This document shows positions 22,835-33,135 of a stretch of DNA of 64,000 nt, one piece after another. The notes beneath the pieces were generated by a model, which searched no databases, was not told the origin of the DNA, and saw only the letters and a list, made by a program, of their open reading frames with translations. The position numbers and the translations under genes were made by a program. Source of the DNA: Ascoidea rubescens DSM 1968 (taxonomy: Eukaryota > Ascomycota > Saccharomycetes > Ascoideales > Ascoideaceae); the NCBI RefSeq assembly GCF_001661345.1, contig NW_017962928.1, positions 1 to 64,000 on the forward strand, written 5' to 3'. The stretch's first letter is position 1, and each line of letters opens with the position of its first letter.

Positions 22835-23337
22835 TTATTTTATTTTATTTTTTTTGTTATTTTTAATTTTATTTTTAGTTTTAGTGGTGTCTTTTTTCAG
22901 TAATTATTTGGTTTTATTTGATTGATTGATTTATATCCATTCATTTGATAAATGTTTTTAGATATCTATATAATTTTTTTTTTTTTTAATTTTTCCTTAT
23001 CGTTTTTAAGAGTCAAGTTTTTGACTAGAAATAATTTCTTTTGATAAATTTTGTGATAAATGTTTTGGTGATATATATAGTTATTAATAATTTTAATTGG
23101 TATTAGATATAATAGATAATCAATTAGCAGTTTTTCTGCGCGAAATGAAAGAAAAAGTAGATAGCAATAAAGGTGTATTTTATGAAATGAAGGAGGAAGA
23201 GAGAAGAGAGATAAAGGGAGGAATCAATTGAGAGAAAATCATTAAATTGAAAACAAGAAATCAGACAGTAAAAATAAAACAATTGTAAACTATAAAGAAA
23301 AAGAGAGAGGTGTGATATTGAAGAAGATTAAATGAGA
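22835..23337. other. convergent 3' region
   Basis: A 503-bp AT-rich spacer between the converging GH63-like gene and VTI1, with T-rich and A-rich runs that probably hold both terminators. No gene. Confidence 0.6.
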
Positions 23338-24003
23338 TTACCAGAATTTACTTAATAAGACTAAGAAAATCAAGATTATGAGAACAGCTATGATTGCATA
23401 AGTTATCATTTTATTGGTGGCCATTCTTCTTGTCATTTTTCTTAAAGTTCTGATACTTTTATCAACATAACCATCAGCATCCATTAAAGTGTTTCTTGAA
23501 TTTATAATTTGTTCTCTTTGACCTCTTAGATCATTTAAAATACCTGCACCAATATTTTCAGTTTCAGCGCCAATTCTTTGAGAGTCTCTTAGTCTATCAG
23601 AGGATCTCTCTAGGGAGGCATTTGCTCTTAATAGAGATTGCCTTTGAGAATAGTTTGGATCGTTATTATTGTAGTCAAATTGAGGAGAGGAGCCGAAAAG
23701 GATTCTTCTGTCTTCATCGTCCATTAGTTTTTTCAATTGAATTTTTTGCTTTTCTACACTTGATCTGTAGGAACGAATCTTTGAATTAAAAGAGGATCTT
23801 TCAGAAGAGGAGATGTTTTGAACTTCAATGCTCATTTGATCAATTATTTCATAGCATTCATCAGTGGCTCTTTCTACAGCCTTCATTGCAGATTTCCTTG
23901 GTTCGCCATCCAAGTCTCTGATCTGGTTCAATTTTTCTTGAGCTTCTTCGTAGGCTATTTGGAAATCAGCCTCATAGGTCTGAAATAGTTCGTAGTCAGC
24001 CAT
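23338..24003 (-). CDS. VTI1: v-SNARE Vti1 (Qb-SNARE)
   Basis: 221-aa tail-anchored SNARE used in Golgi, endosome and vacuole fusion. It has an N-terminal three-helix domain (about 1-100), a Qb SNARE helix (about 125-190) with the zero-layer Gln expected within it, and a C-terminal membrane segment (TYAIIAVLIILIFLVLLSKF). Length and collinearity match yeast Vti1 (217 aa). ATG 24003 gives MADYELFQTYEADF, close to the family start. No in-frame CTG. A roughly 600-bp divergent promoter lies between it and YAH1. Confidence 0.93.
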   Translation of the reverse strand: MADYELFQTYEADFQIAYEEAQEKLNQIRDLDGEPRKSAMKAVERATDECYEIIDQMSIEVQNISSSERSSFNSKIRSYRSSVEKQKIQLKKLMDDEDRRILFGSSPQFDYNNNDPNYSQRQSLLRANASLERSSDRLRDSQRIGAETENIGAGILNDLRGQREQIINSRNTLMDADGYVDKSIRTLRKMTRRMATNKMITYAIIAVLIILIFLVLLSKFW

Positions 24004-24599
24004 TGTGAGTGTTTGTTGTTAGCTATATCTTCTGGATACAGAGCAGTTACTGATACTGATAGTGATGGTGATCAGTGGAGTATTGAGCCTCTAACAAGGA
24101 CGGATTATGTAAGCGCCGCCATCCTATTTCCGTGCTTTGTTGCTGGAGATGGTGGAGATGGTGACGATAACGACAATGGCAATACTGAAGAAAAGTGGAA
24201 GCTATGGAATGGAAGCAGCAGGGATTGGGCATTGAAGAGTGCAGCACAGGAAGCACAGGAAGCACAGAAAGCAAAGAGAGCAGATAGAGTGGAAAGAGCA
24301 GAGAACGCAGAGCAAAGCATTGCTACTGGAGCAGTTCTCGCTGGAGCCGAAGCTACTGAGCCATAGAAAAGCAGCGCTGAAGCAGTTCTGGAAGCAGAAG
24401 CAGCAGAGGCACCAGAAACACCAGCTGCTCCATTAGTAATGCAGCAATGCTCCCTCAGCTATTGGCCGGAGCGCGACTCGTCCCGAAAGGGTATCGGCGG
24501 TGAATCATCCTCTGTAAATTTTTCGCTTTGTATTTGCTGCTTCTGCTGCCTGTGCTTCCTTTTCTGCTGCTGCTGCTTTTGCTTCTTCTGCTGTCCGCC
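24004..24599. promoter_or_regulatory. divergent VTI1-YAH1 promoter region
   Basis: A 596-bp spacer, GC-richer than average, with GAAGCAGAAGC-like purine repeats and a CTGCTGCTTCTG tract just before YAH1. Long open frames here on both strands look like compositional artefacts. Confidence 0.6.
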
Positions 24600-25177
24600 A
24601 TGTTTCGCTTCTCCATAGCTCTCGTCCACAGACAGCTCACAGCGTCCTCGTTGGCGCTCGCCAGAACGCCCCCAATTGCAGCCATTCCACGAAGGACATT
24701 CCAACGACTGTTCTCCAGCTCGATGATCAACTTCCATGGCCACATCCACAAACCCAAGCCTGGTGAAGAGTATGTTCCTGTTTCTGTTCCTGCTTCTGCT
24801 TCTCGATTCGTTCGGCACACTAACAATTGATTCCTAGATTGCATATCACATTTGTTACCAAAGATGGTAAGGCTTTCACCTACGAGGTCGCAGAGGGAGA
24901 CACCATCATGGATATTGCTCAGGCCCATGGGTTGGATATGGAGGGTGCCTGTGGAGGCTCCTGCGCCTGCTCCACCTGCCATGTTATCATAGATCCAGAG
25001 TACTACGATGCCATTCCTGAGCCTGATGACGATGAAAACGATATGTTGGATTTGGCTTTTGGTTTAACTGAAACCTCACGATTGGGCTGCCAGGTCAAAA
25101 TGTCCAAAGAACTAGATGGAATCAGAGTGGCTCTTCCCTCCATGACCAGAAACCTCCAGAAGAGCGACTTCTCCTGA
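24600..25177 (+). CDS. YAH1: mitochondrial [2Fe-2S] ferredoxin Yah1, one intron
   Basis: Exons 24600-24769 and 24838-25177 give 169 aa. Yah1 passes electrons from ferredoxin reductase to Fe-S cluster assembly and haem A and ubiquinone synthesis in the matrix. Residues 1-40 are an Arg/Ser/Ala presequence (RRTFQRLFSSS at its end). The mature part contains HKPKPGEEL, VTKDGKAFTYEVAEGDTIMD and the cluster cysteines in GACGGSCACSTCHV with the fourth in LGCQ. DDENDMLDLAFGLTETSRLG and RVALPSMTRN match yeast Yah1 closely. The intron falls inside a GAA codon (Glu) in PGEEL, and the splice restores the known sequence. The genomic frame can be followed upstream to TTG 24528, but the natural start is ATG 24600. 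Confidence 0.95.
24770..24837 (+). other. spliceosomal intron in YAH1
   Basis: A 68-bp intron with GTATGT donor, CACTAAC branch site at 24818-24824 and CCTAG acceptor. It interrupts a glutamate codon after its second base, and splicing restores the conserved PGEEL segment. Confidence 0.92.
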
Positions 25178-25651
25178 GCTGCTTTTCAATTCTGCTTTTC
25201 AATTCTTCCTCAGTTCTACTTATCTCATCAATAGTGTAAATATCTTTGGCCTCACTCAAAAAGTACATATCGAATTTCTGTATTATTCCTCATCACTCTT
25301 ACATTCTTTTTTTTCTTCTGTTTTCGTCAGCTCCGCCCAAATTTCTCTCTCTCTACATATACACCCTCCATACTAATCTTCTTCAGATTATCTCCAGTCA
25401 CGAGCTATCTGTCGATATTTCTCTTCTGGTTTGAAATTTGTTTCACATTTTTTCTATTGTGCTTCATTTTACTTCTGTTTCCAGATGCAAATCCTAATCA
25501 ATTCATCCATTTTTCACTGTTCATTTGATCAATTAATGAACATTACCAACCAACTATATACATCTCATTTATAACACAATATAATCCCATTATTTTTCTC
25601 TTTTATTCTCCCCTTGCCTACTTGTTTACCTTAAATGACACTTTTATAACA
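25178..25651. other. YAH1-VIK1 intergenic region
   Basis: Pyrimidine-rich 474-bp spacer, the 3' flank of YAH1 and promoter of the next gene. The frame of the next gene is open from a TTG at 25622; the first ATG is 25652. No gene seen. Confidence 0.5.
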
Positions 25652-27769
25652 ATGCACTCAAATTTCTCTACTCCTTCTAAACTATCTTTTAACGATAAGA
25701 ATGATAACGATAACAATAACAATAACAACAACAACAATAATAATAATAACAAAAATCTAAATTCAATACAAATTATTAAAAGAAAATCAGACTCTCACAA
25801 TCAAAGATCTTTAGCTAAACCAAAAATAAGTCTACAAAATTTACAAACTGTTTATAAAAAAGATTCTCAATCTGATTCACTATTCAAATTACCCCAAGCC
25901 TCTTCCTTCACTTTTAATTCCAATCAAAATCAAAATTACAACTATAATCAAAACTCGCAAAATAAATCTGCTTTCTCTCTAAAATACTCTTCCTCAAATC
26001 AACTTGAAGATTACTACTCAAAGGAAATTCTATCACTTGAAAAAAAAATCCTAAATCTAAACAACGAAATCAATCTCTATATCAACAAAATTAACCAAAT
26101 TCAAAACATAAACCTCGATTACTCTAAAAAGAAATCAGAATACAATCTCAAAATCAAAAAAATAGACCTACTAATAAACTCAACAATCAAACAATTCGAC
26201 TACGAAAACCATTTAATCCAAACTGATCTAGACCACCAATCAAAACTATACAACCTACAACTAAAAGAACTACAAAATAATCAAAAGAGAATCCTAGACT
26301 CAACCATCCAAACATTAAAAAACCAACTATCAAATACAACCTCTTTAAAACCAAACAAATCTTTATCAATCGAAATTGAAAATCTCCAAAACGATATCAA
26401 CAATGCAAATGTAATCCTAAATAACCTTAANAAAAAAAAAAATAACAATTTATCAACCGAAATCGCTAAATTGGACCAAATTTATAATAACTTTATTCAG
26501 AATGAAAATTTAAAATTATCAAATTTACAAGATCAAATCTCAACAAAAAACTTGGAACTAGATAAAAATTTGTCAATATTAAACCAATTGAAAATTGATG
26601 AAAAAAATTTCCTTCTTCAAATTAATGAAATTAAATCACAATTATCAAACATTGATAATAACGAAAAATCTTCTCAACTTTTACTAAACAGCCTTCAATC
26701 AAATATAAACAGTTATAATCAAAAAATTTCTCTCCAGAATAACGAATTGACTAAATGGCAAAATGATTTAAATCAAAGCAATAAATCGTTTTATCAATCT
26801 CTCAATAAACTAAATAAAGAAAAACTATCAATCAGAAGGACAGAAACTTCAATTCAAGACTTAAATGGCAAATTAAGAGTCTATATTAGAATCTTCAATA
26901 ACAACAATAATCTTTTTGCATTTCCTGATTCAAGAGAAGATAAAAAAATTCTAAATCTAACAAATGCCTCTCTCAAATTTACCTTTGATAAAGTTATAAA
27001 TCCAGATTTTGATGATTCAGAGATTATTGAAGAAACAAAATGCTTAATCGAACATAGTATGAAAGGTTCGAATATATCAATTATCTTTATAGGCTCAAAT
27101 TATAACTCGTCGTCTTTTATACCAGATAGTATATTGGAAAATATTAAAAACTTAAGACTGAGATATGAAAAAAATTTTAAACTTAAAAACTGGAATTATA
27201 AATTCAAACTACAATACAATTCAATTGACTTGCAAAATAATCAATTTGATCAATTTATAATAACTGATTTATTAGATAAGAATTCCAATAATGTTGAAAT
27301 AAAATTTAAAGATTCTGGAAGATTTGATATAAATTCAAAGACAATTGATATTAATGAAGACGATAAAGAGTTGTTTGATTTATCTATTAATAAAGAGGGC
27401 GGATTATCAAATTCTATTTTAATTGGAACAATTCATGTTAAAGCTAGTAAATCCACTCCAAACAGTAAAATTAAATTTGATTCATGTATTTATTTTATTG
27501 ATTTTACATTAGTTAAAGAAGAAATAAAATTAAAGATATTTGAATATTTGAAAAATTTGAAAGACATATCCAGTTCATCAATAAACGAAATGGATTTAAT
27601 CAGTAGAATTTTGAAGGCGATTTATTGCCATACAAAAAGTTTGACTTATTTTATTATATCAAATAAAGATAATGAGAAAAATGTGAGTGAAAGTTCAATA
27701 ATCGACACAATGATATTAGCAGAACAAATCAATAAAATGAGTTCTCCTTCCAAAAAAAAATGTTTCTAG
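25652..27769 (+). CDS. VIK1: Vik1/Cik1-like Kar3 partner with degenerate motor domain
   Basis: 705-aa protein. Residues 1-130 are Asn-rich and unstructured, 130-400 form a long coiled coil, and 400-700 a kinesin-14-like domain opening with LNGKLRVYIRIFN, equivalent to the 'LKGNIRVYCRIRP' neck of Kar3. Where a motor has the P-loop GQTGSGKT, this protein has SIIFIGSNYNSSSF. The switch I SSRSH and switch II DLAGSE are also unrecognisable (SNSILIGTIHV; CIYFIDFTL). This is the design of Vik1/Cik1, which dimerise with Kar3, bind microtubules but no ATP, and act at spindle poles and in karyogamy. Whether it is Vik1 or Cik1 cannot be told. A single ambiguous base (N at 26431) in an A-run sits in the coiled coil. 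One CTG at 27158. Confidence 0.75.
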   Translation: MHSNFSTPSKLSFNDKNDNDNNNNNNNNNNNNNKNLNSIQIIKRKSDSHNQRSLAKPKISLQNLQTVYKKDSQSDSLFKLPQASSFTFNSNQNQNYNYNQNSQNKSAFSLKYSSSNQLEDYYSKEILSLEKKILNLNNEINLYINKINQIQNINLDYSKKKSEYNLKIKKIDLLINSTIKQFDYENHLIQTDLDHQSKLYNLQLKELQNNQKRILDSTIQTLKNQLSNTTSLKPNKSLSIEIENLQNDINNANVILNNLXKKKNNNLSTEIAKLDQIYNNFIQNENLKLSNLQDQISTKNLELDKNLSILNQLKIDEKNFLLQINEIKSQLSNIDNNEKSSQLLLNSLQSNINSYNQKISLQNNELTKWQNDLNQSNKSFYQSLNKLNKEKLSIRRTETSIQDLNGKLRVYIRIFNNNNNLFAFPDSREDKKILNLTNASLKFTFDKVINPDFDDSEIIEETKCLIEHSMKGSNISIIFIGSNYNSSSFIPDSILENIKNLRLRYEKNFKLKNWNYKFKLQYNSIDLQNNQFDQFIITDLLDKNSNNVEIKFKDSGRFDINSKTIDINEDDKELFDLSINKEGGLSNSILIGTIHVKASKSTPNSKIKFDSCIYFIDFTLVKEEIKLKIFEYLKNLKDISSSSINEMDLISRILKAIYCHTKSLTYFIISNKDNEKNVSESSIIDTMILAEQINKMSSPSKKKCF

Positions 27770-27840
27770 TTCATCAATAACTTGATAAAAAAAGAGAAAG
27801 ATTACTAAATCAATAAAAAAGTGGAATAATATACTACTTT

Positions 27841-27842
<2 letters not shown>

Positions 27843-27888
<46 letters not shown>

Positions 27889-27891
27889 ATA
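27843..27891. repeat. (AAAT)n microsatellite
   Basis: About twelve tandem AAAT units, 75 bp past the VIK1-like stop codon. Confidence 0.95.
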
Positions 27892-30800
27892 TAAAAATAG
27901 AAATAAAAATAAAAGTTTAAGGGATCATATTAATATATTGCCAATAAAAGAATCAAGGAGTTAAAAGACATTGTTGAAGATAAAATTATGAATCTTTTTA
28001 GTGAAGAAGGTATTGATAAATATAATGGGTAATGGGTAATGGGTAATGGCTATTGATATGCTAAAATTAAGATAATTTTGATTTTGATTTAAATTTATAA
28101 TAAAGTTTGGAAAAGATTGGAAAAGTTTAAAATTGTTTATAAATATTTAGTAAAGATTGTTAGAATGAATAATTTGATTTCATTTTATATAAAAATGATA
28201 GAAATGGGTTATATGATTAATTATTGTTTCAAAAGTTGGGATTATTAGTGAATAATTGATTCATGATATATTGCCAAAAAAATGTTTAAAGGGATCTTTA
28301 AGGGACTTTTAAGAGATTTTTGAGAGATTTAAGAAAAGTTCAAAGAGATTTATATAAGATCTGAATGAGATACATAAGATTGAATAGAAAGATGGGAAAT
28401 TGAAGATAGAATTGGTAAAATGGTGAAATGATGAACTGATTGATGCGTAACATTTATTCATTTAAATAGATTGAGATATAAGATGAAATGACTGGATATA
28501 GGATAAAATCCCAAAAAAAACAAAAAAAGCAGGAAAATAAAAAATAAATAAAACATAAAAATTAATTAGGTAAAAAATAAAAAATGATAAAAAAACAAGT
28601 TAAGTAAGAATCAAATATTGCAATGGTTGATCGGTATTCATTTATTATACAATTTATAAGATGTTGTATAAAATATTGTATATAATTTGAAAGAACAAAA
28701 CCGAAGAGTGAAAACCGAAAGTTGGAAATTATTTAAGACCCATATGCAATCTTTATTTAGTGGTATTAATAAAAAACTGGTTGAAAAATGATTGAAAAAT
28801 GGTTAAAAAATGATTGAAAATTGTTGGAAATCTGTTGAAAATCTGTTGAAATAATTGAATCATTTGGATTATCACAAACGGGATATCTACGATCAAAGGA
28901 TACTTAGAGATAATTGATACAGTTGATATAATTGATACATGTTGTAGGAGAATATTTTTGATTCTTTTTCTGAGGTAATGAAATAGTAGAATAAGATTGT
29001 TGAGTCAATCGAGCCTTAAACATTAAATTATGTAAACTATTAAAGGTATTAAAAGTATTAAAGGTGTTGAAGCCATAGAGCCATAGGAAGTTGGGAAATT
29101 GACGAGATACAAAGAAAGTAGCTACATAAGGACGAGTGAACTTTAAATAATCTTAAAATTGTGTTAATGGGTATTTCCAGTTGAAGAGAAAAAAAATAGA
29201 GAAATCGATTGGAAAAAAAAGAAAAAGGACTCGTTTTAATGTCTGGATGTAGATATAACTATTTTGTCTCGCCGAATAGAGTAATGTTTTGAAGAAGAAG
29301 ATTATAACCGAAGATGAAAAACAAGAAGAGGAAATTGAATTTAGCAAATCATCTGATTCATAAAATCATGTCTAAGGTTTTGCAATTGAAAAATATCATG
29401 TTATAATGTAGTAGCGAACAGCCAATAGCAAATGGACCAGGTGGAAAGTTCAATGACCAATGTTGGCTAATCGGAAGAGAAGCTGAAAAATGATGCAAAT
29501 AATTGAATAGTAAAACAAAATTCAAAAATAAAATGAGTAAAAGAGATGAAAAAAAGTGAAAAAAAAGTGAAAACAACAAAAGATAATCAAGCAAATGAAA
29601 ACAAGAAAGGGAGGACATAAAAATAAACAGCTCGCCAACAATTTCACTTTCACTTTCACTTTCATTTTGGCTTCAGCAAGTTGGAAGAGTGTTGAGTTGT
29701 GCTTTTTCCTCCCACTCGATATCTGTCTGAAAATCGGGCACCCATTTCGATAAAAACAGCCAAATATGCCCCCAAGTCTGAACAGTGGGCACACCATTGG
29801 AAAGTGACGGGAGCAGGGAAATGGGTGATTCTCCACGATATGGCCCTCGATGAGCAGTCTTGACAGTGACCTGGAGCAGCAACACAATGCACCAGTTTGA
29901 GTCGCAACATCTGGAGATTTCAATGACGATTCGAGAGCAGTGATTGAAGGAGAGTGAAGAGAGTGAAGAGTGAAAAGTGAAAAAAGTGGAAAAAGTGAAA
30001 AAGAGTGAAAGACGAGAATCTGGAAATGAATACGCTGATGAGGACTAGTGCAGCGTCCCGCATATAGCGCAGTATGTCACATATGTATGAGCTTTAATGC
30101 AGATATACGACACAGTGCGTTACCGGAACCTTATTAGGTAAGCGCATAATATAAGAGGTCAGGACGGCCGCTGATTGGCTGGGCCGGCGGACAGAGCTCG
30201 TGGTAGTAAAGGAAAGTAAACAGAGAGAATAGAGAGAACAGAAGGCAAACAGAAGGTAAACAGAGCATAGACAGGAGCAGAGGAAGTGCTTTTTTTGAGC
30301 AGATTCCACTCCTTGTTGGTGAATGGACCCAGTGGGTAGTTTGGGGGACTGGGAGATGGTGTCGCTGGGGAAGAAGAGCCTGGAGGCTTTGGCTGGACTG
30401 TGTTGCTTTGTGACGCTAATTTTCACACTTCGGGAGCTATACATGAAAATCACCTTGTAATTTGATCTGATGGACCCATAAAATACAAACTATCGGTTCA
30501 AATAAACTCAGAAAGCGATGATTTAATCAACTCAGCGTCGTGAGGTTTCATTGTTGAGATTTCGTTGAGATCCGGTCGATTGAAAGACAAAAACAGCAGC
30601 AACAATAGCAATCAAATCAAGACTCGTTGATACAAAACAATACAATACAATACAATAAAATTCCAGCATCTAGTCAAAAGAAACATTGGGGGAAATGTCC
30701 AACAATTGGATCTAAGTTCGGAAAGCTGCTTCACTTATTATTCTTCCTACCTGATACCACTACACGATGATGGCTTTCTCAGCTCCTTTTCTTTTCCTTA

Positions 30801-32142
30801 TTGGAAATTTCTTCCAATAGTGGCCCATACACTGTGATATATTTGCTGATTTTTGTAAAGCAGGGAAATGAAATGCAGCAGCAACATGAGCAGTAGCGTA
30901 GGTCTGAAGGTCAGCATGGTTATTTTGACTGATATTAATCAAGAATGTTGAATGTGTTGAGCAAAATATAAAAGTTTATTGCAAGATTCTAAGCTCAATT
31001 ACATTTCAATATCAATTCTATTTTATTTTATTTCATGATTTATAGTCTCAAGAGTCACACGTTATTTCAATTACCAGGTGTTTTTGCTGGGTGTGCTAAA
31101 AAATAGAAAAATAAAATGAAAAATATAATTTAATAGAATTTAAACAAAAATATAAATCTAAACTATCCAATTCTTTTCACTCTTTTCATTTTCCTTGCTT
31201 TTACTTCTCTTTCTTTTTCTTTCCTTTGACCTTTGACTTTATTGTTTTACAAAAACTCGATTCCTTTACAAAGTTCCATTTAATAGTTTATAATTTATCT
31301 AACATTCAAAGCATATAATACTAACAAATTCAGTAAAAAACGTACATTTGTTGTTGGTTTCTTTCTTTTATTAACGAGTTTGCTAAGTTTCGTTAGTTGT
31401 CGTTTTAAGTTTTCTCTTTCCGAATTCTCATCAATATATATCATCTGCTTCAATCTTAGCACACAACTTTAAAGCATTACAACACTGAATAGTAAGTAAA
31501 AGTGAAAACTTATTTAATATTATTCAATACCATTTAATATCGTTCAGCACTAGATAATTATTTGAATACTACAACGAATGCTACGCTACATACTGTATTT
31601 TAGTAATTTACTTTAATTTAACCATTCAATCTGATAAATCAATCCGGTATTTTTCATCATTTGCTAAAATTCTGTTTTACACTTTTCAAATCTCTCATTT
31701 TTTCTTTTCTTTTCTTTTTTTTTCTTTTCATTTTCGCTTTTCTCAATTCTCTCAACGTTTGATCATTGTATGTTTACACATCAATATAATCCAAATACAA
31801 TCATAATGTAATTATATTATTAGTTGATTCTGTAAAACTCTTTCCATTTTTTTCGTTTTCCTTTTGGCTTTTACAAGTAGAACTAAGCGTCCACTTAAGG
31901 TCATAAGAAAATCCTCGTAATATACACACACAATAGGTAAATCATTTTAATATTCTTTTAAATGTATATGCTATGGAAATCAACTTACTATTACTAAAAA
32001 GTAATTACAAATTGTAAATGCAATTCAATAGCTCTCGATTTTTGTATTTTTGTGTTTTTATGTTTTTGTGTTTTCAACTATTCAACTATTCAATTTGATT
32101 ATAGTTCTATTTTTTATTTCACTCATTTTTGTTGTAGTTTTG

Positions 32143-32256
32143 TTTTCTCGATTTTTCTCGATTTTTCTCGATTTTTCTCGATTTTTCTCGATTTTTCTCG
32201 ATTTTTCTCGATTTTTCTCGATTTTCTCATTTTTCTCGATTTTCTCATTTTTCTCA
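32143..32256. repeat. 10-bp minisatellite (ATTTTTCTCG)
   Basis: Seven perfect copies of ATTTTTCTCG at 32151-32220, flanked by partial and degenerate copies. The strict pyrimidine bias with one CG per unit is unusual in this AT-rich stretch. Confidence 0.95.
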
Positions 32257-32828
32257 ATCTTTTTAGAATTTTCAAATCACCTAGCGTCAAAATCATCAAT
32301 TAATAAAATTATAAATTGTAATTTATTAGTTTGAAAACTATTTGAGAATTATTTGAAAAATCATGAGTGAGACTAAAAAAAAAAATAATACTAATACTAA
32401 TACTACTAATAATAATAATAATAAATGATTTGATATTTGCTTTAATTTTAAAAGTTAATGCAATCCAAGGGTCATATCTAATAGATTTTCCTATCCATAT
32501 CCCTATCCCTATTCCTATTAAAATTGATTGAATTTTCCAACAATTAATTTGAAATTCAAAATTCAAAATTCAAAATTCAAAATCCAATTTTGAAAAATCA
32601 ATACTGTAAAATCAAAAATCAAATCAAAAATTAAAAAGAAAATGAAAATGAAAATGAAAATATAAAACTATCGAGTTTAAAGAAATCAAGGTAAAATAAA
32701 AGTGAAAGAAAAAAAAAAAGTTGACCCATTTTTTGTTTTAAAGTTTCTTATATTGGGCTTTAGTAGAACAAAAAAACCACTCCAACGTTAGTTCGAAATC
32801 AATCATATTTTCATATTTTCATATTTTC

Positions 32829-33135
32829 ATGTTTAAAATATGTAATATGAAATATAATAATGATAATGATAATGATAATGGTAATGGTAATAGTAATGAT
32901 AATAATATATTCGAGATTTCCTATTACGAATTATTGACTCATCTTAGTAAAGTAAAAGAAGATTCAGTAGTTGTTGTAGCATTATTTGGAATCGTAAATG
33001 AAGCAAATTTTTTTATTTTTTTAGTCTGGAGATAAACAAATGTCTAACAAAACACAGAGTTTCAAAATGAGTATAAGAGATGATTGTGTTGAAGTTAGCG
33101 GTAGAATTACTGCAAGAAGAATAAAACTTGATTAA
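32829..33135 (+). pseudogene. possible small gene or remnant in two frames
   Basis: A frame from ATG 32829 runs through an Asn/Asp/Gly repeat into the protein-like EISYYELLTHLSKVKE and SVVVVALFGIVNEA, ending at TAA 33033-33035. From about 33023 another frame is open and equally protein-like (SGDKQMSNKTQSFK, SIRDDCVEVSGRITARRIKLD) to a stop at 33133-33135. A run of T residues followed by AG sits at the junction. Either a frameshift has split one small gene or these are coincidental ORFs. An intron is unlikely, since the only in-frame candidate is about 31 bp. The family is not recognised. Confidence 0.3.

Noticed and set aside
30094-30453. 119-codon minus-strand open frame
   Set aside because: Starts at GTG, Ser/Leu/Cys-rich without domains; considered compositional.
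30490-30510. GGTTCAAAT, a tRNA B-box-like motif
   Set aside because: No acceptor-stem pairing or A box at a suitable distance. Other GGTTC-like words (42913, 61966) also lack tRNA context.
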